NCBI GenBank assembly: GCA_030949995.1
Contig: JAUZRY010000107.1
Span: 1 to 64,000, forward strand
Length of the DNA: 64,000 bases
Source: Ardenticatenia bacterium
Lineage (GTDB): Bacteria; Chloroflexota; Anaerolineae; Ardenticatenales; Ardenticatenaceae
Reading direction: 5' to 3'
Within the stretch, counting starts at the first letter, position 1; every line of letters begins with the position of its first letter. Below are positions 1 through 9,804 of the stretch, one piece after another. The translations under genes and the position numbers were made by a program. Below the pieces are notes generated by a model. That model ran no database searches, was not told the DNA's origin, and saw only the letters and a list, made by a program, of their open reading frames with translations.

Positions 1-669
1 CCTTGGCATCAATGACCACGGTGTTGAGCCCAGCCGAGCAGCCCGGTCCAAATACGCCTCGATCACCGTTCGTGGCCGATTGAGAATCACGAAGGCCAAG
101 TAGAGGCCACGCACGCGGATGGGTTCAAGGCGCACTAAGGTAGCCGTTTCGGGGGAACTCACCACAGCCCGCCAGTAGGCGGCCCGCTTCACAGTCAGTG
201 GTCCCTGAGGGACAGCCGGCAGGAAGACCACTCCCCGGTCATCAGTGCGCGCCCATTGGCCGTTCCAGACCACCACGGCACCGGCCACGGGCATGCCCGT
301 GCGCGCGTCCACAACGTGCACCCTCGGCCGTAATGAGCGCAGGCGGATCGCTTGGCTATCGGCCCTCAAGGCAATCTCGGCGAGCTCGTAGCCCGGTGTC
401 GAGGCTCGCACCCGGGCGCCGTACACCCCCAACACGGAGACGACGCCCTGCACATCTGCGCGCCGTGTGCCGTAGGGCGTTTCTACCACGGCTCCCGGCA
501 GAGGTGCGCCCGTGTCGGCGTCCACCACGTGGAGGCGCCAGGCCCGGGACCACACCGCCTGACGCCACAGTTCGGTGGCCGGCGGATTCGCCGCCACAAG
601 CTTCCAGGCCAACAGCGTGAGCCAACCGGCCCACCACACCACAAACCACCGACGACACGTGCTCATCAT
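1..669 (-). CDS. DUF4015-type putative glycoside hydrolase, N-terminal part (runs off the window)
   Basis: The open frame starts with two adjacent ATGs (669 and 666) behind GAGGAGGG and leaves the window at base 1. A hydrophobic, Trp-rich N-terminus (residues about 5-25) looks like a signal or anchor segment. Two repeats of a carboxypeptidase-regulatory-like beta-sandwich follow, each with a VVDAxTGxPxxGAVV motif. The last part reads RGLYLAFVILN then EAYLDRAARL, which is how DUF4015 catalytic domains begin, followed by NTVVIDAK. That last motif is one base out of frame (about base 27, GGCTC where GGCCTC would restore it), so a one-base deletion is likely. An exported polysaccharide-acting role is inferred from the family only. 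Confidence 0.7.
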   Translation of the reverse strand, partial: MMSTCRRWFVVWWAGWLTLLAWKLVAANPPATELWRQAVWSRAWRLHVVDADTGAPLPGAVVETPYGTRRADVQGVVSVLGVYGARVRASTPGYELAEIALRADSQAIRLRSLRPRVHVVDARTGMPVAGAVVVWNGQWARTDDRGVVFLPAVPQGPLTVKRAAYWRAVVSSPETATLVRLEPIRVRGLYLAFVILNRPRTVIEAYLDRAARLGSTPWSLMPR

Positions 670-853
670 CCCTCCTCATGTCAAGAGTGCCGGCGATGTG
701 AACCGCCAGCCGCCAAAGGTCCCGACCCTCATGGGAATTTGTTCACAAACCTTAAAATTTCTCCGGCCAGATGACGGGATATGTCAACACTGCCGCGCCC
801 GTGTCAAGAGGCCACAATATCTAGTAGGTGTGCTCGGCCCGACCCTACTGTAT

Positions 854-881
854 ATTGTAGGGGAACATCACAGGAGGCAAA
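854..881 (-). promoter_or_regulatory. Candidate promoter for the DUF4015 gene
   Basis: On the minus strand TTTGCC, a 16-nt spacer and TACAAT point toward the DUF4015 gene. TACAAT is the commonest -10 word in this window. Confidence 0.35.
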
Positions 882-901
882 GGCGAGAAACCCGAGGCCG
901 C

Positions 902-930
902 TTGCCTCCCCCCCTGGCCTTTGCTACAAT
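902..930 (+). promoter_or_regulatory. Candidate dnaA promoter
   Basis: TTGCCT, a 17-nt spacer and TACAAT preceded by TGC (extended -10). The same TGC-TACAAT form precedes the aminopeptidase gene and tRNA-Arg. Confidence 0.55.
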
Positions 931-1305
931 CTGCCCTACTACCAGACGCAGGATGCGCCGGATCACCGCCTCGTCTTTGGCCAGACCAACGGAGCTGCCG
1001 GCCTCTTCGTGCCCCGGCGTCGGCAGTCCTCCGAACATAATCGCAGGCCAACGCAGACCGGGCGATCCACATGTAACGGGCTCCGCCAAGCACTCAACAC
1101 CGACGTGCCCACACCGGGCGAATGCAATCTCCGGGCTCATCTCTTGCAGCGGGCAGTTGTGCTGGTACTTGCTTGCTGTGTCGCCCCACGCGGGGCCCTG
1201 TCCACACATCACGCTACACGTGCTATCGGGCTCCTTGGGCGCACCTATTCCCCGTGACGCGGTGCGCGCCTGCAGGGTCCCAAAAAAGGAGAAGGAGGTG
1301 GGGGT

Positions 1306-2661
<1,356 letters not shown>

Positions 2662-2699
2662 CCGAAGCGGGACAGGGGCAGGGCGGACGAAGCCCGCCC

Positions 2700-3698
2700 T
2701 CATCCCCCGTCAGGGCGCAACAGGCTGAGGTATTTGGCGCCACCGTCCGGCAGGATGGCCACCACCACGCCTTCGCGAAGTGTGCGGGCCACCTCCAAGG
2801 CCACGTGCATGGCCGCCCCCGCGCTGAACCCCACAAACCAGCCTTCCTCACGGGCCAAACGACACGTCATGTGGTAGGCCGCCTCGGGCGAGATGTGAAC
2901 GGTCTGGTCCACCAACGCGGGCTCGTAGATGCCCGGCACAATGGCCGTCTCCATGTGTTTCAAGCCCTCGATAATGGCCAGCTCATCCTCGGGTTCCACG
3001 GCCACAACGGTGATGTCCGGATTCACACGGCGCAGAAAGCGGCCTGTGCCCATCAGGGTACCACTAGTGCCCACACCGGCCACCAGATGAGTGATGCGGC
3101 CCTGGGTTTGTGCCCAGATTTCCGGCCCCGTGGTGTGAAAGTGGGCCCGCCAGTTCTCGGGGTTGTTGTACTGATCGGCGTAGAAGTACCAGTCTGGCTC
3201 CCGGGCCACGATCTCGCGCACGAGCCGCAGGGCACCATCGGAACCCTCGAGGGGATCGCTGAAGATCAGTTCGGCCCCATAGGCCCGCAGAATGCGCTTG
3301 CGTTCCTCGCTCACGTTCTCCGGCATCACTAAGGTGACCCGGTAGCCCTTCAGGGCACCAATCCAGGCGTAGGCAATGCCCGTGTTGCCCGACGTGCTGT
3401 CAATGATGATCTTGTCGGGCGTCAGCAGGCCGGCCTCTTCGGCCGCTTCAATGATGCGCAGGGCCGGACGGTCCTTAACGGAGCCGCCCGGGTTGAACCA
3501 CTCCGCTTTGGCGTAGACTTCTACCCCTTGGGGCACATCGTCGGCCAGCCGGTGGAGGCGGAGCAAGGGCGTGTTTCCCACCCGTTCCAGGAGGCTCACC
3601 GGGCGATTCAACAGGGCCTCATGGCGAACCACCTGATTACGCACGGTGGGAACGACGTCGGCCACGGGTGGTGTGGTGGAACGCGCCGGAACAGTCAT
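2700..3698 (-). CDS. cysM: PLP-dependent cysteine synthase (CysK/CysM family, probably sulfur-carrier dependent)
   Basis: This is a fold-type II PLP enzyme that replaces the acetyl or phosphate group of O-acetyl- or O-phosphoserine with sulfur to make cysteine. PLP Schiff-base lysine 75 lies in GGSVKDR. The substrate loop TSGNTG and the phosphate-binding GVGTSGT motif are present. At 332 aa it has normal length. It is the last gene of the minus-strand sulfur operon and starts 4 nt after the stop of the rhodanese-ThiF gene without its own Shine-Dalgarno site, so translation is probably coupled. The neighbouring CysO-like carrier suggests the CysM route, with a thiocarboxylated protein as sulfur donor, rather than free sulfide. 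That is inferred from context. Confidence 0.85.
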   Translation of the reverse strand: MTVPARSTTPPVADVVPTVRNQVVRHEALLNRPVSLLERVGNTPLLRLHRLADDVPQGVEVYAKAEWFNPGGSVKDRPALRIIEAAEEAGLLTPDKIIIDSTSGNTGIAYAWIGALKGYRVTLVMPENVSEERKRILRAYGAELIFSDPLEGSDGALRLVREIVAREPDWYFYADQYNNPENWRAHFHTTGPEIWAQTQGRITHLVAGVGTSGTLMGTGRFLRRVNPDITVVAVEPEDELAIIEGLKHMETAIVPGIYEPALVDQTVHISPEAAYHMTCRLAREEGWFVGFSAGAAMHVALEVARTLREGVVVAILPDGGAKYLSLLRPDGG

Positions 3699-3702
3699 GG
3701 TG

Positions 3703-4929
3703 TTACACTGTCTCCAAAAGGGCTTCTTGGGCGTGTTCGGTCACGCCGTCACGGCGTGGCAACGGCACCCCACAGAACTCCTCGTAGTCGATGAGTTCGG
3801 TGATGGTGGGGTTCTCGCCACAGACCGGGCAACGTGGGTTCTTGCGCAAACGCACCTCGTGGAACTCGGCACTGAGGGCATCGTAGAGGAGCAAGCGCCC
3901 GATCAGCGAGCGGCCAAGCCCCAAAATCAGCTTGATGGTCTCCACGGCCTGCAAGCATCCCACAACGCCGGGCAACACGCCGAGCACGCCCCCTTCCGCA
4001 CATGAGGGGACCTCGCCCGGCGGGGGCGGTGTGGGGAAGAGGCAGCGGTAGCAAGGCCCCTCATCGGCCTTGTAAACGGTCACTTGGCCTTCAAACTGGA
4101 AGATGGAGCCATCCACCAGGGGCTTGCCGGCCATCACACAGGCATCGTTAATCAAGTAGCGGGTGGGGAAATTGTCCGAACCGTTGACCACAATGTCGTA
4201 GTCGCGGATGATATCCATGACGTTGTCGCTGTTGAGCGGCGCGTTGTGAGCGATCACGCGCACGTCGGGGTTGATAGAGGCCAACGTTTCGCGGGCCGAC
4301 TCCACCTTGGCGCGGCCAATGTCCTCCACACCGTGCAGAATTTGGCGTTGCAGGTTGCTCAGGTCCACCACATCGTAGTCCACGATGCCCAAAGTGCCCA
4401 CGCCGGCTGCAGCCAGGTACATGGCTGCCGGAGAGCCGAGCCGCCGGCGCCGATGAGCAGCACTTTGGCGTCGAGCAGTTTCCACTGGCCTTCCTCGCCC
4501 ACTTCCGGGATGAGCATGTGACGGGAATACCGTATGCGCTGCTCGTCGGTCATCTTGCGGGGCACGTCAAAGGCCAGGCCAGCATGTTTCCAAGCGGAAA
4601 ACCCTCCGGCCAGAGAGTAGACGTGGCGGTATCCCATGTCTTGGAGCGCTTTGGCCGCGAGCGCCGAGCGCACCCCCTCCGGCGCAGTAGAGCACGATAG
4701 GCGCCTCCCGGTCTGGCTCATAGTCCTCAATTTGGAGTTCGAGATGGCCCCGTGGGATAAACTTGGCGCCGGGAATGAAGCCTTGCTCAAACTCATCTCG
4801 CTCGCGGATGTCCACGACGCGGAGGGGACGGCCTTCCTCCAACCACGTTTTCAGCCCTTGCACGTCGATTTCCTTGATTTGTGACTTGACGTAGGCCAAC
4901 AGCTCGTCCCGTGTCACTTTTCGCGTCAT
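3703..4929 (-). CDS. Rhodanese-MoeB/ThiF fusion (MoeZ-like sulfur-carrier activating enzyme), two frameshifts
   Basis: This enzyme adenylates the C-terminal Gly-Gly of a small sulfur carrier and loads sulfur on it. The N-terminal third is a rhodanese domain with active-site Cys in IVLYCAGG. The rest is a ThiF/MoeB domain with nucleotide-binding GAGGLGSP, an ATP-site NGSDNFPTRY motif, and zinc cysteines CYRC and CPVC. In actinobacterial MoeZ the rhodanese domain is C-terminal, so the order is reversed here. The frame breaks twice: five Cs at 4673-4677 (four fit) and near 4440 (GGCTC for GGCCTC). Both look like indel errors. RBS and start lie at 4929 (MTRKVTRDEL). Confidence 0.85.
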
Positions 4930-4971
4930 ACTTCACCCCTCTTTCACGTGAGTCCACTCGCCGTTGGCAAA

Positions 4972-4992
4972 GGCGCCTCACCGGGAGGCGCC
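4972..4992. repeat. Hairpin between sulfur-carrier and rhodanese-ThiF genes
   Basis: GGCGCCT and AGGCGCC form a perfect 7-bp stem around a 7-nt loop. No T-run follows on either strand, so it is more likely an mRNA-processing or stability hairpin than a terminator. Confidence 0.4.
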
Positions 4993-5053
4993 CACCGCGG
5001 CGTGGAAAATCGATTGGGTTTCAGGGTTCCCGCCTGTGCAGCCGTCGGTGTTC

Positions 5054-5338
5054 TCACCGGTACAGGCCACCGGCCATGGCGGGGATGATGCTCACCTCGG
5101 CATGTTCGTCCAAGGGCGTTTCAGTCCCTTGGAGGGAACGAATCTCCTCGCCGTTCACGAAGACGTTGATAAATCGCTTGATCTCGCCGCTTTCAGCCTC
5201 CACCAGCCGGTTCTTGATGCCGGGGAATTGGTCCTCCAGCTTCTCGATGAGTTCGCCAACTGTACCGGCCTCCACGTCCACGCGGGCTTGACCGCCGGTG
5301 AGGCGGCGTAAGGGGGTCGGAACGTACACAGTCGCCAT
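5054..5338 (-). CDS. MoaD/ThiS-type sulfur carrier protein (CysO-like) with residues after Gly-Gly
   Basis: This is a 94-aa beta-grasp protein that would carry sulfur as a C-terminal thiocarboxylate. The family Gly-Gly is present, but the protein ends MAGGLYR, with three residues after the di-glycine. Carriers with such a tail need proteolytic trimming before activation. No JAMM/Mec-type protease is seen in the window. ATG 5338 is preferred over GTG 5347 because GGAGAG lies 9 nt upstream of it. It sits between the two-domain rhodanese and the rhodanese-ThiF activator, the order expected for carrier-dependent cysteine synthesis. Confidence 0.85.
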   Translation of the reverse strand: MATVYVPTPLRRLTGGQARVDVEAGTVGELIEKLEDQFPGIKNRLVEAESGEIKRFINVFVNGEEIRSLQGTETPLDEHAEVSIIPAMAGGLYR

Positions 5339-5416
5339 CTCCTTCACCTCTCCAAGAGAATTTGTGGGATTGGCCCCCGGCGAATAGGCATTCTCCGGGG
5401 GCGTGGGTCACGTTGG

Positions 5417-6289
5417 TCAGGGCTTCTCGATGGGGGCTCGCACCAAGTTGCCCCACTCGGTCCACGAACCGTCGTAGTTGCGCACCTCCTTAAAGCCCAG
5501 CAGGTACTTCAGCACGAACCACGTGTGGCTGCTGCGCTCCCCGATGCGGCAGTAGGCGATTGTTTCCTGGTTGGGGTTCAGTCCCTGTTCTTCGACGTAG
5601 ATGGCACGCAGCTCCTCGGCGCTCTTGAAGGTGCCGTCGGGGTTGACGGCCAAGCCCCAAGGTATGTTGCGGGCACCGGGGATATGACCACCTCGCAGGG
5701 CGCCCTCTTGGGGGTAGTCCTCCATGTGGATTTTTTCGCCAGTGTACTCGGCCGGGGAGCGCACGTCCACCAGTTGGGCGCCCTCCCGTTGAATGAACTG
5801 CATGACGTAATCGCGGAAGGCGCGAATCTCCTCCTCGCGGCGGGCACGTACCTTGTAGTTCGTTCGAGGGTAGGTGGGGACCTCCCGGGTGAGGGGACGG
5901 CCTTCATCGATCCACTTTTGGCGCCCGCCGTCCATCACCTTGGCGTTAGTGTGCCCGAAGAGCTGGAAGGCCCAAAAGGCGTAGCAGGCCCACCAGTTGT
6001 TCTTGTCCCCGTAGAAGACCACTGTGGTGTCGTTGCTGATGCCCAGCCTGCTCATCAACTCTTCAAAGGCGCGCTCGTCAATGTAATCACGCACAATGGG
6101 GTGTTGCAAGTCGGTGAACCAGTCCACCTTGACGGCACCTGGAATGTGGCCCAAGTCGTAGAGCAGTACGTCCTCGTCGCTCTCCACAACGCGCACGTTG
6201 GGGTCGTCGAGATGTTGGGCCACCCACTCCGTGCTGACCAACACATCTGGATGAACGTATCCCCGCTCTTCAATCGGCTTGCTGGACAT
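5417..6289 (-). CDS. sseA: Two-domain rhodanese, thiosulfate/mercaptopyruvate sulfurtransferase
   Basis: This is a tandem rhodanese that moves sulfane sulfur from thiosulfate or 3-mercaptopyruvate to an acceptor. The first rhodanese domain (about 10-130) is the inactive type and has [10 protein letters not shown] at the loop. The second holds the catalytic Cys in [11 protein letters not shown]. The end contains [11 protein letters not shown], a hallmark of the SseA family. ATG 6289 has AGGAGGGG at 5 nt. It leads the operon and would feed sulfur to the carrier system encoded downstream. Confidence 0.9.
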   Translation of the reverse strand: MSSKPIEERGYVHPDVLVSTEWVAQHLDDPNVRVVESDEDVLLYDLGHIPGAVKVDWFTDLQHPIVRDYIDERAFEELMSRLGISNDTTVVFYGDKNNWWACYAFWAFQLFGHTNAKVMDGGRQKWIDEGRPLTREVPTYPRTNYKVRARREEEIRAFRDYVMQFIQREGAQLVDVRSPAEYTGEKIHMEDYPQEGALRGGHIPGARNIPWGLAVNPDGTFKSAEELRAIYVEEQGLNPNQETIAYCRIGERSSHTWFVLKYLLGFKEVRNYDGSWTEWGNLVRAPIEKP

Positions 6290-6318
6290 ATGCACCCCTC
6301 CTTACGTTGGGCATTCAG

Positions 6319-6420
6319 TTACTTGAGCAGTTCTTGGAAATCCGCCGGTTTCACGACATACAAAAAGGCCGACGGCGGCTTGTAGGCTTGACATGCCTTC
6401 CCCCCACTCGTGTGAAGGGA
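6319..6420 (-). pseudogene. Possible 3' remnant of a small gene upstream of the sulfurtransferase
   Basis: The minus strand holds a protein-like tail (SAFLYVVKPADFQELLK then TAA) ending 29 nt before the sulfurtransferase start, a typical operon gap. The frame is closed 34 codons upstream by TGA and has no start codon. It may be a decayed gene end or a gene broken by indels in the G6 run near 6400. I do not recognise the family. Confidence 0.25.
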
Positions 6421-6467
6421 TCACTCCAGCACAACACACCTACCCCCACTGGGGGCGAGGGTGGAGT

Positions 6468-6540
6468 GCGGGAGCGTTAGCCGCCGTCGGCCCGTGTAGG
6501 CGACGGACGAATCGGATCAGGCGGCGGCTAACGCCCCCGC
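6468..6540. repeat. Large imperfect inverted repeat in a 430-nt gene-free stretch
   Basis: Arms GCGGGAGCGTTAGCCGCCG (6468-6486) and its complement at 6522-6540 match at 18 of 19 positions, with a 35-nt centre. The rest of 6421-6720 holds no coding frame I trust. There is no T-run beside it, so it may be a folded RNA element or a small mobile palindrome. Confidence 0.5.
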
Positions 6541-6676
6541 CTGATACAGATGCATCTTGTCGTCAACACCAAGGTCATGCCTCTCATGTGGTTCCCGTCC
6601 GCTCGCGTCTCGGCCGGTCAAACCCGGACGGACAGATTATGGCGCAGGCGGCCAAATTTGTCAAAAGAAACCCCCA

Positions 6677-6712
6677 CGACCCTGTGCCAACGCCAAGAGG
6701 TACGCAGGGTCG
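6677..6712 (-). terminator. Terminator of the LysM lipoprotein gene
   Basis: CGACCCTG and CAGGGTCG form an 8-bp stem directly after the LysM stop in the minus direction. A G5-TTTC-TTTT tail follows. Confidence 0.5.
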
Positions 6713-6720
6713 GGCCCTGT

Positions 6721-7404
6721 TCATGGGATGACGAGCACTTGGCCCACGTAGATGACATCAGTTTCCAGCCCGTTGAGGCGTTTGATGGCCTGCACGGTGG
6801 TGTTGTACTGTTGAGCAATGCTGTACAAGGTCTCACCGGCCTTGACCACGTGTTCCATCCGACCAGCCGGCGGCGCTCCGCCATCGGAGGGAATGATGAG
6901 GACTTGGCCGGGGAAGATCAGGTCAGGCGATTGGATGTTGTTCGCCCTGATGATGGCTTGGGGTGAGACTTCATACTGTCGGGCGATGGCGTAGATCCAC
7001 TCGCCCCGCTGGACCACGTGGACGCGCTGGGAGGGGGTCCCTGTTTCGGCCGGCGTCACATCAGAAGGTTCGGGAGTAGGTTCGGCCGGCTGGGGCACGG
7101 GCGTTGGGCTTGCGACGGCCACCGTCGTGGGCTCAGGCTCAACTTGTGTGTCGGGTTGCCCCGAGGGCATGGCCGTTGCCTCAGGGGGAGTCGTGGGCAG
7201 AGGCGGCGTTGTCGGTGTGGCCTCCTCGGACACCGGGGTTTCCGGGGGAATTGTGGGCACCGTGACATTGCCGGAGATTGCCTCATCCGGGGTCACCGTG
7301 GGCTTCACCACCTCTGACTTAGGCCGCTCACAGGCCACAACTCCCACAGCCAGCAGCGTCAAGACGAACAACAGGGCTCGCCCCCGTTGAACAAAACGGC
7401 TCAT
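6721..7404 (-). CDS. Lipoprotein with two C-terminal LysM domains
   Basis: The protein has a basic N-terminus, a hydrophobic segment and a lipobox (GVVAC), so it should be lipid-anchored outside the membrane. A long Pro/Thr/Glu-rich linker follows. Two LysM domains close the protein (VVQRGEWIYAIARQY and VVKAGETLYSIAQQY), each ending in PGQVLIIP or VGQVLVIP. LysM binds peptidoglycan or other GlcNAc polymers. No catalytic domain is present, so it is probably a wall-binding or scaffolding protein. ATG 7404 is chosen because GAGGAGG lies 6 nt upstream. A strong promoter at 7539-7568 suggests a monocistronic unit. Confidence 0.85.
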   Translation of the reverse strand: MSRFVQRGRALLFVLTLLAVGVVACERPKSEVVKPTVTPDEAISGNVTVPTIPPETPVSEEATPTTPPLPTTPPEATAMPSGQPDTQVEPEPTTVAVASPTPVPQPAEPTPEPSDVTPAETGTPSQRVHVVQRGEWIYAIARQYEVSPQAIIRANNIQSPDLIFPGQVLIIPSDGGAPPAGRMEHVVKAGETLYSIAQQYNTTVQAIKRLNGLETDVIYVGQVLVIP

Positions 7405-7538
7405 AGTGTTCCTCCTCACACGAGATTGAGCTTGTCTGTGATCAGACCTTTTGCCACCGTTGGTACCAGAACGCTGGCCGTGCGGCCAATGTTCCCCGCT
7501 GTCAGCTCGCCCGCTTCCACACCCAGGGTGATACTCTA

Positions 7539-7568
7539 ATCATAGCACAACTGGGTGGGAAGCGTCAA
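7539..7568 (-). promoter_or_regulatory. Promoter of the LysM lipoprotein gene
   Basis: On the minus strand TTGACG, an 18-nt spacer and TATGAT. It predicts a leader of about 130 nt. Confidence 0.65.
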
Positions 7569-7690
7569 GGGATTTTTACCGGATAGAACACCAAAAAACG
7601 AAAAAAGAATGAAAAAAAAGAGAGTGCAAAAATTGAAATGGATACCAGCCCGTCAGGCCTGGCGCCATGGTGAAGCGCCATGTGTCCCCA

Positions 7691-9055
7691 TCACAGGCCC
7701 TGAGCCATAAAGCGCACGAGAGGGATAATCGTGTGGGGCACGAGGCCCACAAATGAAGCCACAATGAGCAGGAGCAACAGCAGAATGGTAACCAAAATGG
7801 GCTCAGGTTCAATTGTCTCCAGCCGTTCCGGGGGCGCGGTGCGGAGTGCAGCGTTGAGGGCGCGCACGTAGCCCACGACCCCCAACAGCGTGGCCACCAC
7901 AATGCCCCACGCCAACCGCATGTCCAAGGCGAAGAGCTGGCGCAGGATGAGCCAGTGGCCCGGGAAGCCCGGCGAGAGAGGAACGCCCAGGAACGAGAGT
8001 CCGCCGGAGAGCCACCCCAGGTAGGAGAGGGGCACGCGAGAGGCGCTGCCGGCCAGTTCGTTCATCTCCAAGCTCATGGCACGGTGACGGATGGTGGCCA
8101 GGGCCACGCCGCTGAGGATCAAGGCCACAAAGCGGGCGCCCACGGCCAGCAGAGGTGTCTCCATGCCGATGAGGCGGCCAAGGCCGATCCCCAGCACAAT
8201 GTAGCCTGTGTCCACCAGGACACTGTAGGCCCACAACCGCCCCACGTGGGTCTCCACCAGGGCCAAGAGGCCACCGCCGACGATGAGCAACAGCCCTCCG
8301 CTGCGCAAGAGGCTCAGCCCTCTTCCCTCCTGCAACAGCCAAGGCATCCGGTCCACCAGGTCGATAAGCAGGACCAAGTAAGCGGTCCCCAAGGCGGCCA
8401 CAAACCAAGCGGCGATGAGGGGCGGGCCATCCTCGGCCACTTGAGGAAGCCAGGCGTGAAAGGGAACAACAGCCAACACCAGGCTGAAGCCAATGCCAAA
8501 TCCAATGCCGGCCAGAGGGGCCAAGGAGATCAGGTCTGGGGTCGTCTCAATGCGTCCTGCCAACACGCCCGCCAAGAGCAGGGCAGGCGTGGCCAACACG
8601 GCCACGACAAGCAGGCGCGTGGCCGCCCGCATGGAGGTGACAACGCCGCTTTGTACCAACAGAATAGCCCCCAACCAAGCCACTTTGAGCACGATGACGC
8701 GCACCGTGAAATCTTGGAACATGAACGCCACAGCCAGCAGACCAAACAGCAGAAGCCAAAAGGGAAACAGGCTCCACCCTTGAGAGATCCGGGCCGCGTA
8801 GAGGGCTCCTACGGTCATCCAGAAGCCCAGCGCGATTAGCAGCACACGGGGCACGCGTTCCAACACAACGGGGCGACCCAAGATAATCGTGGGCGGCGGA
8901 GGAGCTGTCCACAATAAATAACTGCTCAGCACGAAGATGGCTGCAGTGAGAATGGCGGCCACCAGCTCGTGCCGGCGCAGGATGTAGACCAGGGGAGCCA
9001 CCACAAGGGGGAGCCATATTGGAATCCAGAGCCAAACCGGTGGTGGCAGTGTCAA
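7691..9055 (-). CDS. NuoN/MrpD-like proton-translocating membrane subunit
   Basis: A 454-aa polytopic protein with about 13 hydrophobic segments. The stretch VVPFHAWLPQVAEDGPPLIAA matches the conserved HAWLPxA motif of antiporter-like subunits of complex I, Mrp and hydrogenase-4, although the following residues are divergent. It is the third gene of a three-gene set and starts at a TTG overlapping the previous stop (TTGA). No NADH-, quinone- or hydrogen-reactive subunit is nearby, so the partner is unknown. It could be a Na+/H+ antiporter module or part of an unrecognised complex. Confidence 0.7.
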   Translation of the reverse strand: MTLPPPVWLWIPIWLPLVVAPLVYILRRHELVAAILTAAIFVLSSYLLWTAPPPPTIILGRPVVLERVPRVLLIALGFWMTVGALYAARISQGWSLFPFWLLLFGLLAVAFMFQDFTVRVIVLKVAWLGAILLVQSGVVTSMRAATRLLVVAVLATPALLLAGVLAGRIETTPDLISLAPLAGIGFGIGFSLVLAVVPFHAWLPQVAEDGPPLIAAWFVAALGTAYLVLLIDLVDRMPWLLQEGRGLSLLRSGGLLLIVGGGLLALVETHVGRLWAYSVLVDTGYIVLGIGLGRLIGMETPLLAVGARFVALILSGVALATIRHRAMSLEMNELAGSASRVPLSYLGWLSGGLSFLGVPLSPGFPGHWLILRQLFALDMRLAWGIVVATLLGVVGYVRALNAALRTAPPERLETIEPEPILVTILLLLLLIVASFVGLVPHTIIPLVRFMAQGL

Positions 9056-9777
9056 GCGCTCGCCTCCCCTTCACGGTTTGGTTCCGGGCCCATCAGGGCC
9101 AAGGTGGTTGATTCCCAGTCGCCCAGTTCCGGCAATGGCTCCAGGTAACGCAAATTGGCCACGATGGTTAAGTAAGCGCCCACCAAGGCCGTCATGATAT
9201 TGGCCGTTCCCAGAAAGGCCATGATAAGCAGACCAGGCTCCAGGGGAGTGAAGAGCACCTCGAAGCCGTTTTCAAAGGTGAGCAGAGCTGCTGTGGTCTT
9301 CAGGGGATCACGGGTTAACATGATGGCCAACAGCCCCATGCCTCCGAGCCAAGAGGCCGGGAAAAGCAACTGTGGCGCCATAAAGTCAAAGCGGAGCCGG
9401 TTGGAGAGGGCCACAATGCCCAAAGTCCACATGGCCAATGCCAAGACCCGAAACGACGTGGAGAAGGGCAGGGATTCGTGTTGTTGGTCCACCCAAGCGC
9501 CGGGAAAGCTGTGTGAGTCTACCGCCTTCTGGACATAGAGGCCCGTCCGGTAGAGCACGAGGAGACAGAAGCCTCCTACCAAGCTCTTGATCAGGGCCAC
9601 TTGGGGAAGCACATGGTCACCCAAGAGGACGGAGACCAAGCCATACTGCACGGCCAGCGCGAGCAGCACCACGCGCCAGTCCACGGCAACGGCCACAGCG
9701 GCCGCCATCATGGCCAGCCCGACTAGAACCTGGTCGGCTGTCAGGGAGAAGAGAAGCCGCACGAGCGTTTCTGTCAT
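9052..9777 (-). CDS. HyfE/NuoK-like membrane protein
   Basis: A 241-aa protein with six to seven membrane segments, lying between two antiporter-like subunits. The size and the placement resemble HyfE (hydrogenase-4 component E), which carries a NuoK-like core. The acidic residues in the membrane (for example in TFENGFEVLF) would be the proton-path candidates. Sequence recognition is weak and the call leans on context. It overlaps the downstream gene by 4 nt and lies 27 nt after the upstream one, so all three are one transcript. Confidence 0.5.
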   Translation of the reverse strand: MTETLVRLLFSLTADQVLVGLAMMAAAVAVAVDWRVVLLALAVQYGLVSVLLGDHVLPQVALIKSLVGGFCLLVLYRTGLYVQKAVDSHSFPGAWVDQQHESLPFSTSFRVLALAMWTLGIVALSNRLRFDFMAPQLLFPASWLGGMGLLAIMLTRDPLKTTAALLTFENGFEVLFTPLEPGLLIMAFLGTANIMTALVGAYLTIVANLRYLEPLPELGDWESTTLALMGPEPNREGEASA

Positions 9778-9804
9778 GGTTTATGTCCCTCTGATCATCC
9801 TGTG

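Larger units (their letters stand above)
670..1305. other. Gene-free stretch between DUF4015 gene and dnaA
   Basis: No convincing coding frame was found here. It holds two divergent promoter candidates and a small hairpin (CCCTAC/GTAGGG around 843-861). A single DnaA-box-like word, TTGTTCACA, lies at 739-747. One near-match and no AT-rich unwinding element are too little to call a replication origin. The segment downstream of 930 would form a leader of about 370 nt for dnaA. I recognise no riboswitch or known RNA in it. Confidence 0.5.

Noticed and set aside
670-1305. Replication origin upstream of dnaA
   Set aside because: Only one imperfect DnaA box (739-747) and no AT-rich unwinding region. 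Not enough to call oriC.
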